Source of the DNA: an uncultured Lachnospiraceae bacterium | Lineage (GTDB): Bacteria > Bacillota_A > Clostridia > Lachnospirales > Lachnospiraceae | Reading direction: 5' to 3' | Assembly (NCBI GenBank): GCA_947175285.1 | Contig: CAMWMM010000346.1 | Span: 1-5,783 of the forward strand | DNA: 5,783 bases | The notes under the pieces: model-generated | What the model saw: only the letters and a program-made list of their open reading frames with translations | What the model was told of the DNA's origin: nothing | The model's database searches: none | Translations under genes and position numbers: made by a program | Shown here: positions 1 to 5,783 of the stretch, in pieces | Position numbering within the stretch: the first letter of the stretch is position 1 | How the letters are laid out: each line of letters begins with the position of its first letter

Positions 1-688
1 CACCTCTGTTGAGAGCCAGAATACGGTGTCCTGCCGCCTTCTTCACCGGCTCTTCATATTGATAGTACATCTCATAAACACTCTGTGCTTTCTCATCTTT
101 TGCAGTACTGACGATTTTTCCCTCTTCCATCGTAATGTTTCGTATGTAAATACGATAATCCGCCTCATCGGAAATCAGTTCCGCAATGATATCCTTCGCC
201 CCCTGAATCGCTTCTTCCACCGTATTTACTGCTTTAGCGGCATCCTCATCCTCATGCAGATACTTTGCCGCCTCCTCTTCAATCGGTGTTTCGGCATTCT
301 GTGCCATAATATAATCCGCAAGCCCATCCAGTCCTTTTTCTTTTGCCACGCTTGCCCTTGTTTTTCTCTTCGGACGGTATGGACGGTACAAATCCTCCAC
401 AACTACCATTGTTTCCGCCTGAATAATGCGCTCTTTTAACTCATCCGTCAGTTTGCCCTGTTCTTCAATGCTTTTTAATACCTGCTCTTTTTTCTCTTCC
501 AGATTCCGCAGATAAGTCAGCCTTTCATATAAATCACGAAGCACTTCGTCATTTAAAGAACCGGTAGCTTCTTTCCGGTATCTGGAGATAAAAGGGATGG
601 TATTTCCCTCATCTATTAACTTCACGGCAGCTTCTACCTGCCACTTTTCCACTTTGAGTTCTTCTTTTAACTTTAAAATAATATCCAT
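1..688 (-). CDS. tex: Tex, RNA-binding transcription accessory protein (N-terminal part, cut by window edge)
   Basis: Seen: 229 codons read leftwards from an ATG at 688-686 and remain open at base 1. The translation has hallmark Tex N-terminal segments: IPFISRYRKEATG at residues 31-43, a charged helical stretch with SIEEQGKL at 73-80, VEDLYRPYRPKRKTRA at 97-112, AKEKGLDGLA at 115-124, and HRILALNRG at 221-229 where the window ends. Known: Tex is a roughly 700-residue cytoplasmic nucleic-acid-binding protein with helix-turn-helix, YqgF-like, HhH and S1 domains. It influences transcription and RNA metabolism. The YqgF-like, HhH and S1 parts should lie beyond the left edge. Start choice: an in-frame TAA lies just upstream at 712-710, no other in-frame ATG, GTG or TTG lies between, and the family begins at this point. 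The ribosome binding site is mediocre (AAGGG-like, about 13 bases away). The gene is divergent from the 963-2698 operon and has an unusually structured upstream region. No frameshift or premature stop is visible. Confidence 0.95.
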   Translation of the reverse strand, partial: MDIILKLKEELKVEKWQVEAAVKLIDEGNTIPFISRYRKEATGSLNDEVLRDLYERLTYLRNLEEKKEQVLKSIEEQGKLTDELKERIIQAETMVVVEDLYRPYRPKRKTRASVAKEKGLDGLADYIMAQNAETPIEEEAAKYLHEDEDAAKAVNTVEEAIQGAKDIIAELISDEADYRIYIRNITMEEGKIVSTAKDEKAQSVYEMYYQYEEPVKKAAGHRILALNRG

Positions 689-731
689 TTCTACAACCGT
701 GCCCTTTCGTTAACCTGTATAATGTGAGAAA

Positions 732-748
732 GACTTGTTTCACAAGTC
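732..748. repeat. Short perfect inverted repeat, 7-bp stem
   Basis: The arms 732-738 (GACTTGT) and 742-748 (ACAAGTC) are perfectly complementary around a 3-base loop. The right arm shares bases 746-748 with the left arm of the next inverted repeat (746-771). The two hairpins therefore cannot both form fully on one RNA molecule. The repeat lies 44 bases upstream of the tex start codon, so on a tex transcript it would be the hairpin nearest the start. Confidence 0.65.
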
Positions 749-771
749 ATAGAACTTCTTCACGCTATGAC
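746..771. repeat. Inverted repeat, 7-bp stem with 12-base loop, alternative to the preceding hairpin
   Basis: The arms 746-752 (GTCATAG) and 765-771 (CTATGAC) are perfectly complementary with a 12-base loop. The left arm overlaps the preceding hairpin by three bases, giving mutually exclusive structures. That is typical of switching leaders, but it can also arise by chance or inside a folded repeat element. Confidence 0.6.
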
Positions 772-779
772 TAGAATCC

Positions 780-822
780 GCGATGTTTGGGCTGCGCTGA
801 AAGCGCTTTAGCACAAACTCGC
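780..822. repeat. Imperfect G+C-rich inverted repeat with a GCGCT/AGCGC tip
   Basis: The outer pairs GCGA (780-783) with TCGC (819-822) close the stem. After a single-base bulge, GTTTGGGCT (785-793) pairs with AGCACAAAC (810-818) with one mismatch. The tip is a 5-bp stem, 794-798 with 802-806, closing a GAA loop, with a TTT bulge on the right (807-809). Seventeen of eighteen opposed positions pair. The tip contains TGAAAGCGCTTTA (798-810), which resembles a CcpA cre operator but is also what a palindromic hairpin tip would look like. The element abuts the next hairpin with no gap. Confidence 0.65.
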
Positions 823-865
823 AGGTAAAAAGTAAATTTCACTTTGTGAAATTTACTTTTTACCT
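823..865. repeat. Perfect 20-bp inverted repeat with TTT loop (long A+T-rich hairpin)
   Basis: Every base of 823-842 pairs with 846-865, leaving only three loop bases (843-845). The arms carry A/T runs (GGTAAAAAGTAAATTTCAC and its complement). A perfect 20-bp stem is far beyond chance in this space. It could be a transcription barrier insulating the divergent genes, the 5' end of a structured tex leader, or one arm of a short repeat element. It is not a standard intrinsic terminator, because the stem is A+T-rich and no plus-strand gene upstream would need one. Confidence 0.9.
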
Positions 866-866
866 T

Positions 867-872
867 ATTATA
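867..872 (-). promoter_or_regulatory. Candidate -10 box of the tex promoter
   Basis: The minus strand reads TATAAT exactly at 872-867, two bases outside the perfect hairpin. No good -35 hexamer lies 16-18 bases upstream. A TTGAAA lies too close (about 9 bases). If used, transcription would start near 860, inside the hairpin arm, and give tex an untranslated leader of about 170 bases. Assigned from the -10 match and position only. Confidence 0.35.
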
Positions 873-915
873 CTGTATTTTTTTCAAAGCCGCCATAGTA
901 TTTTCTAAATAAATA

Positions 916-924
916 TGGTATACT
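916..924 (+). promoter_or_regulatory. Candidate extended -10 promoter of the three-gene operon
   Basis: TGGTATACT at 916-924 matches the extended -10 pattern TGnTATAAT with one substitution. It lies about 38 bases before the first start codon, in A+T-rich DNA. The -35 position is poor, which is tolerated by extended -10 promoters. It is the only strong plus-strand candidate between the hairpin block and the gene. Confidence 0.5.
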
Positions 925-949
925 ATATAAATAATAAGAAAAATACCGC

Positions 950-954
950 AGGAG
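950..954 (+). promoter_or_regulatory. Ribosome binding site deciding the start at 963
   Basis: AGGAG at 950-954 is 8 bases before the ATG at 963. An in-frame ATG at 915 overlaps the promoter candidate and lacks such a site, so 963 is the start. Confidence 0.8.
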
Positions 955-962
955 AGAATGTA

Positions 963-1421
963 ATGGACTTTCAGCAACAAAACCAGCCGGAATCGCCATA
1001 TAATTATAATCCGTACGATAACAATAACTATCCGTATTATAACCGCGGCAATTACCAGTTACCTTTCGCGGAACCAGGAAGCAGCCTTGCCAGGGCAGCT
1101 ATGATTGTAGGCATTATTGCCATTGCATCCTGCTTTACTTTTACGGTGTATCCGCCTTTTATTCTGGGCAGTGTTGCCATCATGCTGGCCCTGCTTTCCA
1201 AAGGCCGCCGTCCGAAGCTGTTTTCAAACGCAAAAACAGGCATTATATGCGCTGTCAGCGGTATTGTACTCAATACGATAATAGTAACTTCTATCGTATA
1301 TCTTGTATTTACAAACCCGTATATTAGGGAGATGGTGAATCAGGAATACGAAAAGCAATATGGCATCACTTTTGATGAAGCGATTGAAGAAATAATGGAA
1401 GGAAATGATGTTTCCTATTAA
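963..1421 (+). CDS. Small membrane protein, DUF4190-like, with N-terminal Asn/Tyr/Gln/Pro-rich tail
   Basis: Seen: 152 residues. Residues 1-35 are polar and low-complexity, rich in Asn, Tyr, Gln and Pro, with no signal peptide. Three hydrophobic segments follow, at about 42-62, 64-79 and 92-117. Between the second and third is a basic turn, SKGRRPKLFSNAKTG (79-93). The C-terminal tail (about 118-152) is acidic with a likely amphipathic helix ending EEIMEGNDVSY. The pattern of Gly/Ile/Ala-rich helix, short turn, helix ending in ALLSKGRR, then AKTGI helix is typical of the DUF4190 family of small Bacillota membrane proteins. I assign it on that pattern, not on catalytic residues, and the function is unknown. 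The basic loop is probably cytoplasmic (inference). It is the first gene of a three-gene unit, followed 21 bases later by an HExxH protein. Start chosen from AGGAG 8 bases upstream. Confidence 0.8.
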   Translation: MDFQQQNQPESPYNYNPYDNNNYPYYNRGNYQLPFAEPGSSLARAAMIVGIIAIASCFTFTVYPPFILGSVAIMLALLSKGRRPKLFSNAKTGIICAVSGIVLNTIIVTSIVYLVFTNPYIREMVNQEYEKQYGITFDEAIEEIMEGNDVSY

Positions 1422-1442
1422 TCCGGAAAGGAGTTTTCTACT

Positions 1443-1940
1443 ATGATAAATGGAATAAACACAAATACTTACAACGGATATTCCGGCGGAATGCAGCAAG
1501 CGTCAGAGGCTGACAGCGGAAAGCACATTATCCGCAACCCCGGCGAATCCACTGAAAAGCAGGCGGGACGCAAATCCTCTCCTGCCGAGTGTGAAACATG
1601 TAAAAACCGTAAATATCAGGATGGTTCCGATGAAAACGTATCGTTTAAGGCGGCTTCCCATATTTCCCCGGATGCAGCGGCATCCAGAGTCAGAAGCCAT
1701 GAACAGGAACATGTTTCCAATGCTTATAAAGATGCAGCACAAAACAACGGCGAAGTAGTATCATGTAACGTTGCCATCCATACTTCGGTTTGTCCGGAAT
1801 GCGGGCGGACTTATGTTTCCGGCGGCACTACTTCTACACAAATACGCTACTTTAATGAAGAAAATCCTTACCAGAAAGAAATGAAATCCTCAGATGCTGC
1901 CAATAAGTATCTTGGAATGAATGTAGACCTTGCCTGTTAA
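1443..1940 (+). CDS. SprA-related family protein, putative HExxH zinc metalloprotease
   Basis: Seen: 165 residues with no signal peptide or membrane segment. Residues 1-45 are polar and look disordered. The conserved core starts at C50-E-T-C53 and continues with NRKYQDGSDENVSFK (55-69), HISPDAAASRVRSHEQEHV (73-91), IHTSVCPECGRTYVSGGTT (112-130) and a KYLGMN motif near the end (155-160). HEQEH at 86-90 fits the HExxH zinc-protease signature. C50/C53 and C117/C120 form two CxxC pairs that could bind a structural metal or form disulfides. Known: SprA-related proteins (PF12118-type) share this CETC...HExEH...CPECG layout and are annotated as putative metalloproteases, and I know of no activity shown for them. 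Start: ATG with AAAGGAG 9 bases upstream. Gaps of 21 and 20 bases to its neighbours imply co-transcription with two membrane-protein genes, so a membrane-linked role is possible. C108 and the final C165 are additional cysteines. Confidence 0.85.
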   Translation: MINGINTNTYNGYSGGMQQASEADSGKHIIRNPGESTEKQAGRKSSPAECETCKNRKYQDGSDENVSFKAASHISPDAAASRVRSHEQEHVSNAYKDAAQNNGEVVSCNVAIHTSVCPECGRTYVSGGTTSTQIRYFNEENPYQKEMKSSDAANKYLGMNVDLAC

Positions 1941-1960
1941 GGCGGGAATGGAGTTTACTC

Positions 1961-2698
1961 ATGAATGACACATTACATCGATATCAATCGTCAGCAGAAT
2001 TAAAGGCGGCTGCCAAAGAGCATCTGTTTGGCAAATATGGCATAGTTGTCGGTGCAGTCGCAATCGTTACGGTGATTACAAAACTTGTTTCGTTCTTTTG
2101 CACGGCGCTAATAAACTTGAATACCGTATCCGGTATTATTTTGAATTATGTCATTTCATGTTGTCTTTTTGTGCTGTTTGGATTATTTCTATCCGGTACG
2201 GCTTATATGTCCTTGAAATTATCCTGTGACAGATCGGTGACAGTCAATGATATTTTCTATGGTTTTCGAATGTTTCCGGGTAAAGCGCTTTTTATTCAGC
2301 TGTATCTTGCTGTCTGGGTTTGTATTGCTGCTTTGCCGATATGCTTTTTGTCTTATTTTATGGGACAGGAAACGCAGAAACCTGTATTAATATTAATCTG
2401 TTCCCTGATGTCAATCGTCGGCGGCGTGGTTATTGTCATGATTTTCTTAATCTATTTACAGGCATTTTTCCTGTTGCACGATTTTCCAAATTATTCTGCT
2501 ACGGAATTGTTATCCTTGAGCAGAAAACTGATGGATGGCAGCAAATGCAGATTTTTTTATCTGCTTGCAACCTTCGTTCCGCTCATGCTGCTTGGTCTGT
2601 TATCCTGTGGAGTTGCATATCTTTGGCTGCTTCCTTATATGTGTACTACCATAGCGGGATTTTTTCTGGATTTGATAAAAAACACAGAGATAAAATAG
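1961..2698 (+). CDS. DUF975 family polytopic membrane protein
   Basis: Seen: 245 residues. The polar N-terminus has the family-like opening SSAELKAAAKEHLFGKYG (10-27). It is followed by about five to six hydrophobic segments near 28-50, 57-84, 108-133, 141-168, 198-218 and 220-236. Between the fourth and fifth is the conserved-looking stretch YLQAFFLLHDFPNYSATELLSLSRKLMDGSK (165-195), with LP-Y and a short basic tail close to the C-terminus. This arrangement of SAxELLxxSRxLMxGxK before the last helices is characteristic of the DUF975 integral membrane family of Bacillota, whose function is unknown. It contains no nucleotide-binding or catalytic motif and many Cys (for example 67, 68, 121, 128, 147, 196, 216, 228). 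Start: ATG with TGGAG 7 bases upstream, 20 bases after the preceding stop. It is the last gene of the unit, and the terminator hairpin begins 17 bases after its stop. Confidence 0.85.
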   Translation: MNDTLHRYQSSAELKAAAKEHLFGKYGIVVGAVAIVTVITKLVSFFCTALINLNTVSGIILNYVISCCLFVLFGLFLSGTAYMSLKLSCDRSVTVNDIFYGFRMFPGKALFIQLYLAVWVCIAALPICFLSYFMGQETQKPVLILICSLMSIVGGVVIVMIFLIYLQAFFLLHDFPNYSATELLSLSRKLMDGSKCRFFYLLATFVPLMLLGLLSCGVAYLWLLPYMCTTIAGFFLDLIKNTEIK

Positions 2699-2715
2699 CG
2701 TAATTTCCTAATATA

Positions 2716-2748
2716 AAAAGTGCCGGAATCTTACTTTCCGACACTTTT
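2716..2748. terminator. Bidirectional intrinsic terminator between convergent operons
   Basis: The arms 2716-2728 (AAAAGTGCCGGAA) and 2736-2748 (TTCCGACACTTTT) form a 13-position stem with one mismatch (C2723/A2741), which becomes a G-U pair in minus-strand RNA. The loop is 7 bases. T-rich runs follow on both sides, so it can end both the plus-strand unit (stop at 2698) and prfB. The prfB stop codon (2733-2731) lies in the loop, and the right arm encodes the last five prfB codons. Confidence 0.85.
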
Positions 2749-3841
2749 CCATTTTAAATAAGCATTGATAAACGGGTCTAATTCTCCATCCAGTACCGCG
2801 CCTACATTTCCTGATTCTTCATTTGTTCTATGGTCTTTTACCATTGTATACGGCTGCATTACATAGGAGCGAATCTGGTTTCCCCATCCGATTTCTTTGA
2901 CATCCCCACGGATATCCGATAGTTTTTCCGCATTTTCCTCTTGTTTTAACATATACAGCTTTGCTTTTAACATCTGCATTGCCTTATCTTTGTTCATATG
3001 CTGGCTTCGCTCATTCTGACAGGTCACAACGATTCCTGTCGGGAAATGCGTAATACGGATTGCCGAGGAAGTCTTATTGATGTGCTGTCCGCCGGCGCCG
3101 CTGCTTCGATAAGTATCTATCCGGATATCTTCATCCTTTACCTCTACATCCAAATCCTCTTCAATATCCGGCATTACATCCAATGATACAAAAGAAGTCT
3201 GGCGTTTGCCCTGTGCATTGAACGGAGAAATACGCACAAGTCTGTGCACACCTTTTTCAGATTTCAGATAACCATAGGCATTTTCACCGTTAATCTGGAA
3301 AGTAACGGACTTAATCCCCGCTTCTTCCCCGTCCAGATAATCCAAAACTTCCAAAGCAAAGCCTTTCCGTTCTGCCCATCTTGTATACATCCGGTATAAC
3401 ATACTGCACCAGTCGCAGCTTTCCGTTCCGCCAGCTCCTGCATTTAAACGCAGTATGGCATTATTTCTGTCGTATTCACCTGAAAGCAGAGTGCTCACTC
3501 TGATATTTTCAAAAGTTGTCTTGAATGTCTCCAATTCCTCGCTGATATCCGGAATAATCGCAGGGTCATTGTCCTCATATCCCATTTCAATCAACGCCAT
3601 AATATCTTCGTACTGACTTTCTAATCCCTTTATTGTCTCAACAACATCTTTCAGGCTCTTGGACTCTCTCATCTTCTGGTTGGATTTCTCCGGGTCATTC
3701 CAAAAATCCGGCGCCTGCATTTCCATTTCCAGTTCTTCGATTCGCTTCTCCTTACCTGCTAAGTCAAAGTGAATCCCTCACTTCCGCTAATGGACTTTCA
3801 TAACCCTGAAGCTCGAACTTCATATTATCTAACTCTACCAA
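2731..3841 (-). CDS. prfB: Peptide chain release factor 2 (RF2), expressed by programmed +1 frameshift
   Basis: RF2 recognises UGA and UAA stop codons in the ribosomal A site and triggers release of the finished peptide. The gene is complement(join(2731..3765, 3767..3841)): 25 codons from a TTG start end at in-frame TGA (3766-3764), one base is skipped, and 344 codons follow, giving 369 residues, normal for RF2. Around the junction the product reads EVRDSL then DLAGKEKRIEELE, the usual RF2 sequence. In the full protein the codon-recognition tripeptide SPF is at 205-207 and the catalytic GGQ at 250-252 (in SSGAGGQHINKTSSA), the same positions as in E. coli RF2. Residue 246 is Ser. Start: TTG at 3841 with AGAGGG 8 bases upstream, giving MVELDNMKFEL, a typical N-terminus. 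A GTG at 3850 is too close to that site. It lies 19 bases after secA, presumably co-transcribed. Reading only from ATG 3726 would wrongly remove 38 residues. Confidence 0.97.
3763..3779 (-). promoter_or_regulatory. prfB: Autoregulatory +1 frameshift site of prfB
   Basis: On the minus strand the site reads GAGGGA (3779-3774), then UCA, then CTT TGA C (3769-3763). The slippery CUU codon, the UGA in the A site, the weak-context C after it and an internal Shine-Dalgarno-like AGGG three codons upstream are the classical elements. When RF2 is scarce, the ribosome pauses at UGA and slips +1, so more RF2 is made. When RF2 is plentiful, translation ends after 25 residues. Confidence 0.95.
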
Positions 3842-3849
3842 TAACGTCA

Positions 3850-3855
3850 CCCTCT
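3850..3855 (-). promoter_or_regulatory. Ribosome binding site deciding the TTG start of prfB
   Basis: AGAGGG at 3855-3850 sits in the 19-base secA-prfB gap, 8 bases before the TTG at 3841-3839. This spacing selects TTG over the nearby in-frame GTG (3850-3848), which overlaps the site. Confidence 0.75.
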
Positions 3856-3860
3856 TTCTA

Positions 3861-5783
3861 TTATGCATTTCTTCCACAACACTGTTTATACTTCTTGCCG
3901 GAACCGCACGGACACGGGTCGTTTGGATATACTTTTGCTTCCATGCGCTTCACCGGTCCTTTCGGTGCGGAATCATCCTTATTCGTTCCCGTCACCTTAG
4001 CTACCTGTTCTCTTTCCACTTTCTGTTCAATACGGACATGGAACAATAAACGGACGGTTTCTTCTTTAATGTTCTGTGTCATTTCATCAAACATCTCATA
4101 TCCGCTCAACTTATATTCCACAAGCGGATCCTTTTGTCCGTATGCCTGTAAACCGACTCCCTGACGAAGCTGATCCATATCGTCTATATGATCCATCCAT
4201 TTTCTGTCGATTACTTTTAATAAAATGACACGCTCAATTTCACGGATTGCTTCCGGTTCGGGAAACTCCGCTTCTTTGCTTTCATAAAGTTTCACTGCCT
4301 CTTCTTTTAACTGCTGTTTTAAACTGTTTTTCTTCGGTTTTAAAACTCTCTCCGCCGTAACCGGCTGTAAAGGAATCGTCGGAAGAAGCAGCGTATTTAA
4401 TTCGGAGAAATCCCATTCCTCGAAATCATTATCATCGCCGATACAGATATCAATACAATTCTCCACGATATCCGTAATCATCTTATAAATGGCATCCCGC
4501 ATACTCTCGCCGTTTAAAACTCTTCTTCTTTCCTCGTAGATAATCTCTCTCTGCTCGTTCATAACCTGGTCATATTCGAGCAGATTCTTTCTAATCCCGA
4601 AGTTATTGCTCTCTATCTTCTTCTGCGCTGTTTCTACAGCTTTTGTAAGCGACTTATGCTCAATTTCCTGATCTTCCGGAATACCGAGCGCATTGAACAT
4701 GGTTATCATTCTCTCCGCGCCAAAAAGTCTCATCAAATCATCTTCCAGCGAAATATAGAACTTAGATTCACCGGTATCGCCCTGACGACCGGAACGACCA
4801 CGTAACTGGTTATCAATACGTCTTGACTCATGGCGTTCCGTACCGATGATTTTTAAGCCGCCTGCTGCTCTTGCCTCTTCATCTAATTTGATATCCGTAC
4901 CACGTCCTGCCATATTCGTAGCAATCGTAACCGCACCATGAATACCCGCATCTGCTACGATTTCCGCCTCTAATTCATGGAATTTGGCATTCAACACTTT
5001 ATGCTCAATCCCTCTCTTTTTCAAAAGAGCGCTGAGTTCCTCCGATGCCTCGATGGTAATCGTACCAACCAGTACGGGTTGTCCTTTTGCATGTGCTTCC
5101 ACTATGGCATCTATGATAGCATTCAGTTTTCCCCGTTTCGTTTTATATACCGCATCATGTTTATCAATTCTGGCAATCGGTTTATTGGTCGGAATTTCTA
5201 CGACATCCATTCCGTAAATATCACGGAACTCTTTTTCTTCTGTCAAAGCAGTACCTGTCATACCGGCTTTTTTCTCAAACTTATTAAAGAAGTTCTGGAA
5301 CGTAATCGTCGCTAAAGTCTTACTCTCTCTTTTTACTTTAACGTGCTCCTTTGCTTCAATTGCCTGATGCAGACCATCGGAATAACGCCGTCCGGGCATA
5401 ATACGTCCGGTAAATTCGTCTACAATCAAAACCTGCTCATCTTTTACAACATAATCCTGATCGCGGAACATTAAGTTATGCGCACGAAGCGCAAGAATAA
5501 TATTATGCTGGATTTCCAGATTCTCCGGGTCCGCCAGATTCTCTATCTGGAAAAAGCGCTCTACTTTAGAAACGCCCTGCGCGGTCAGGTTGACCACTTT
5601 ATCCTTTTCATTAACAATAAAATCTCCGGTTTCTTCCCGCTCTACGCCCATGATGGCATCCATTTTGGAGAGTGCCTCCATATCTTCCCCGCGGGTAAGC
5701 TGTCTGGCAAGAATATCACATGCCTCGTATAATTTGGTGGATTTTCCGCTCTGTCCGGAAATAATAAGCGGCGTTCTTGCCTC
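3861..5783 (-). CDS. secA: Preprotein translocase ATPase SecA (C-terminal 640 residues; 5' end outside window)
   Basis: SecA is the ATP-driven motor that pushes unfolded preproteins through the SecYEG channel at the inner face of the membrane. The frame is open at base 5783. The visible part begins at [10 protein letters not shown], about residue 210 of a full-length protein, so the Walker A/B part of the first nucleotide-binding domain lies beyond the edge. In window numbering (1 = first visible residue): preprotein cross-linking region roughly 12-155, with [20 protein letters not shown] at 125-144; [12 protein letters not shown] at 175-186; the second nucleotide-binding domain with IPTNKP (197-202), [12 protein letters not shown] (237-248), [10 protein letters not shown] (289-298) and helicase motif [13 protein letters not shown] (326-336); the scaffold/wing helices with [20 protein letters not shown] (529-548); and a zinc tail with C624, C626, C635 and C636 in [13 protein letters not shown], which binds SecB or phospholipid in relatives. 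The implied full length, about 850, matches Bacillota SecA. It is intact over the visible length, with prfB 19 bases downstream. Confidence 0.98.
   Translation of the reverse strand, partial: EARTPLIISGQSGKSTKLYEACDILARQLTRGEDMEALSKMDAIMGVEREETGDFIVNEKDKVVNLTAQGVSKVERFFQIENLADPENLEIQHNIILALRAHNLMFRDQDYVVKDEQVLIVDEFTGRIMPGRRYSDGLHQAIEAKEHVKVKRESKTLATITFQNFFNKFEKKAGMTGTALTEEKEFRDIYGMDVVEIPTNKPIARIDKHDAVYKTKRGKLNAIIDAIVEAHAKGQPVLVGTITIEASEELSALLKKRGIEHKVLNAKFHELEAEIVADAGIHGAVTIATNMAGRGTDIKLDEEARAAGGLKIIGTERHESRRIDNQLRGRSGRQGDTGESKFYISLEDDLMRLFGAERMITMFNALGIPEDQEIEHKSLTKAVETAQKKIESNNFGIRKNLLEYDQVMNEQREIIYEERRRVLNGESMRDAIYKMITDIVENCIDICIGDDNDFEEWDFSELNTLLLPTIPLQPVTAERVLKPKKNSLKQQLKEEAVKLYESKEAEFPEPEAIREIERVILLKVIDRKWMDHIDDMDQLRQGVGLQAYGQKDPLVEYKLSGYEMFDEMTQNIKEETVRLLFHVRIEQKVEREQVAKVTGTNKDDSAPKGPVKRMEAKVYPNDPCPCGSGKKYKQCCGRNA

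Larger units (their letters stand above)
689..962. other. Divergent intergenic region between tex and the three-gene operon
   Basis: The 274 bases between the two start codons contain no credible gene. A minus-strand open frame crosses 771-980 but runs through the hairpins and the neighbouring promoter and start, and its translation resembles no family. Bases 732-865 are a run of four inverted repeats (separate entries). On the far side, A+T-rich DNA from about 866 to 940 holds promoter candidates in both directions. A 7-base motif, GTATAAT at 717-723, recurs inverted at 867-873 and so brackets the hairpin block. The layout suggests either a long structured 5' leader on the tex transcript or a small non-autonomous repeat that landed between two genes. 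The sequence alone does not decide between them. Confidence 0.8.

Noticed and set aside
26..439. Plus-strand open frame of 137 codons
   Set aside because: It is antisense to tex, whose translation is unmistakable. The Cys/Phe/Leu/Arg-rich product is a typical shadow translation.
823..865. Standard rho-independent terminator
   Set aside because: The stem is A+T-rich and there is no upstream plus-strand gene. For the minus strand it lies at the promoter end of tex, so a terminator role there is unlikely without further evidence.
689..870. Known riboswitch or T-box upstream of tex
   Set aside because: No recognisable conserved core of a known riboswitch class, no T-box sequence and no terminator/antiterminator with a U-run directly before the start codon. 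Only simple stacked hairpins are visible.
771..980. Minus-strand open frame of 69 codons across the tex upstream region
   Set aside because: It runs through the perfect hairpin, the plus-strand promoter and the start of the DUF4190-like gene. It resembles no protein family and has no convincing ribosome binding site.
2320..2703. Plus-strand open frame of 127 codons
   Set aside because: It lies in another frame inside the DUF975 gene, has no ribosome binding site and gives no recognisable protein.
2731..3841. prfB as a frameshifted pseudogene
   Set aside because: The in-frame TGA is exactly the programmed CTT TGA C site with its upstream AGG codon. All downstream motifs (SPF, GGQ) and the length are intact.
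1..5783. CRISPR array, tRNA, rRNA, insertion sequence, phage or toxin-antitoxin genes
   Set aside because: No regularly spaced direct repeats, no cloverleaf or rRNA signature, and no transposase, integrase or toxin motif in any frame. The window is mostly ordinary housekeeping DNA.

Overview
This window looks like chromosomal DNA from a Gram-positive anaerobe of the class Clostridia, most likely a Lachnospiraceae gut commensal. The evidence is the moderate-to-low G+C, strong AGGAG-type ribosome binding sites, the secA-prfB gene order common in Bacillota, a CxCx8CC zinc tail on SecA, and DUF975/DUF4190-like membrane proteins of the kind common in Lachnospiraceae. The species assignment is inference. 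No mobile element, CRISPR array, rRNA or tRNA was recognised.

Layout, left to right. (1) Bases 1-688, minus strand: the first 229 codons of tex, an RNA-binding transcription accessory protein, cut by the window edge. (2) Bases 689-962: a divergent intergenic region. Its middle (732-865) is almost entirely consecutive inverted repeats, ending in a perfect 20-bp hairpin. It also carries outward promoter candidates for both flanking genes. (3) Bases 963-2698, plus strand: a tight three-gene unit with 20-21 base gaps. It encodes a small DUF4190-like membrane protein, a soluble HExxH protein of the SprA-related putative metalloprotease family, and a DUF975 polytopic membrane protein. (4) Bases 2716-2748: a bidirectional terminator shared by the convergent transcripts, with one arm lying inside the end of prfB. 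(5) Bases 2731-5783, minus strand: secA (C-terminal 640 residues, 5' end outside the window), then 19 bases downstream prfB (release factor 2). prfB keeps the classical autoregulatory +1 frameshift at CTT TGA C and is best started at TTG.

The housekeeping genes act in transcription/RNA metabolism (Tex), protein export (SecA) and translation termination (RF2). The three-gene plus-strand unit is the accessory part. Its co-transcription is well supported by spacing, but its function cannot be read from sequence. I see no convincing new defence or mobile system. The items most worth following up are the hairpin-packed tex leader and the membrane/HExxH/membrane operon.
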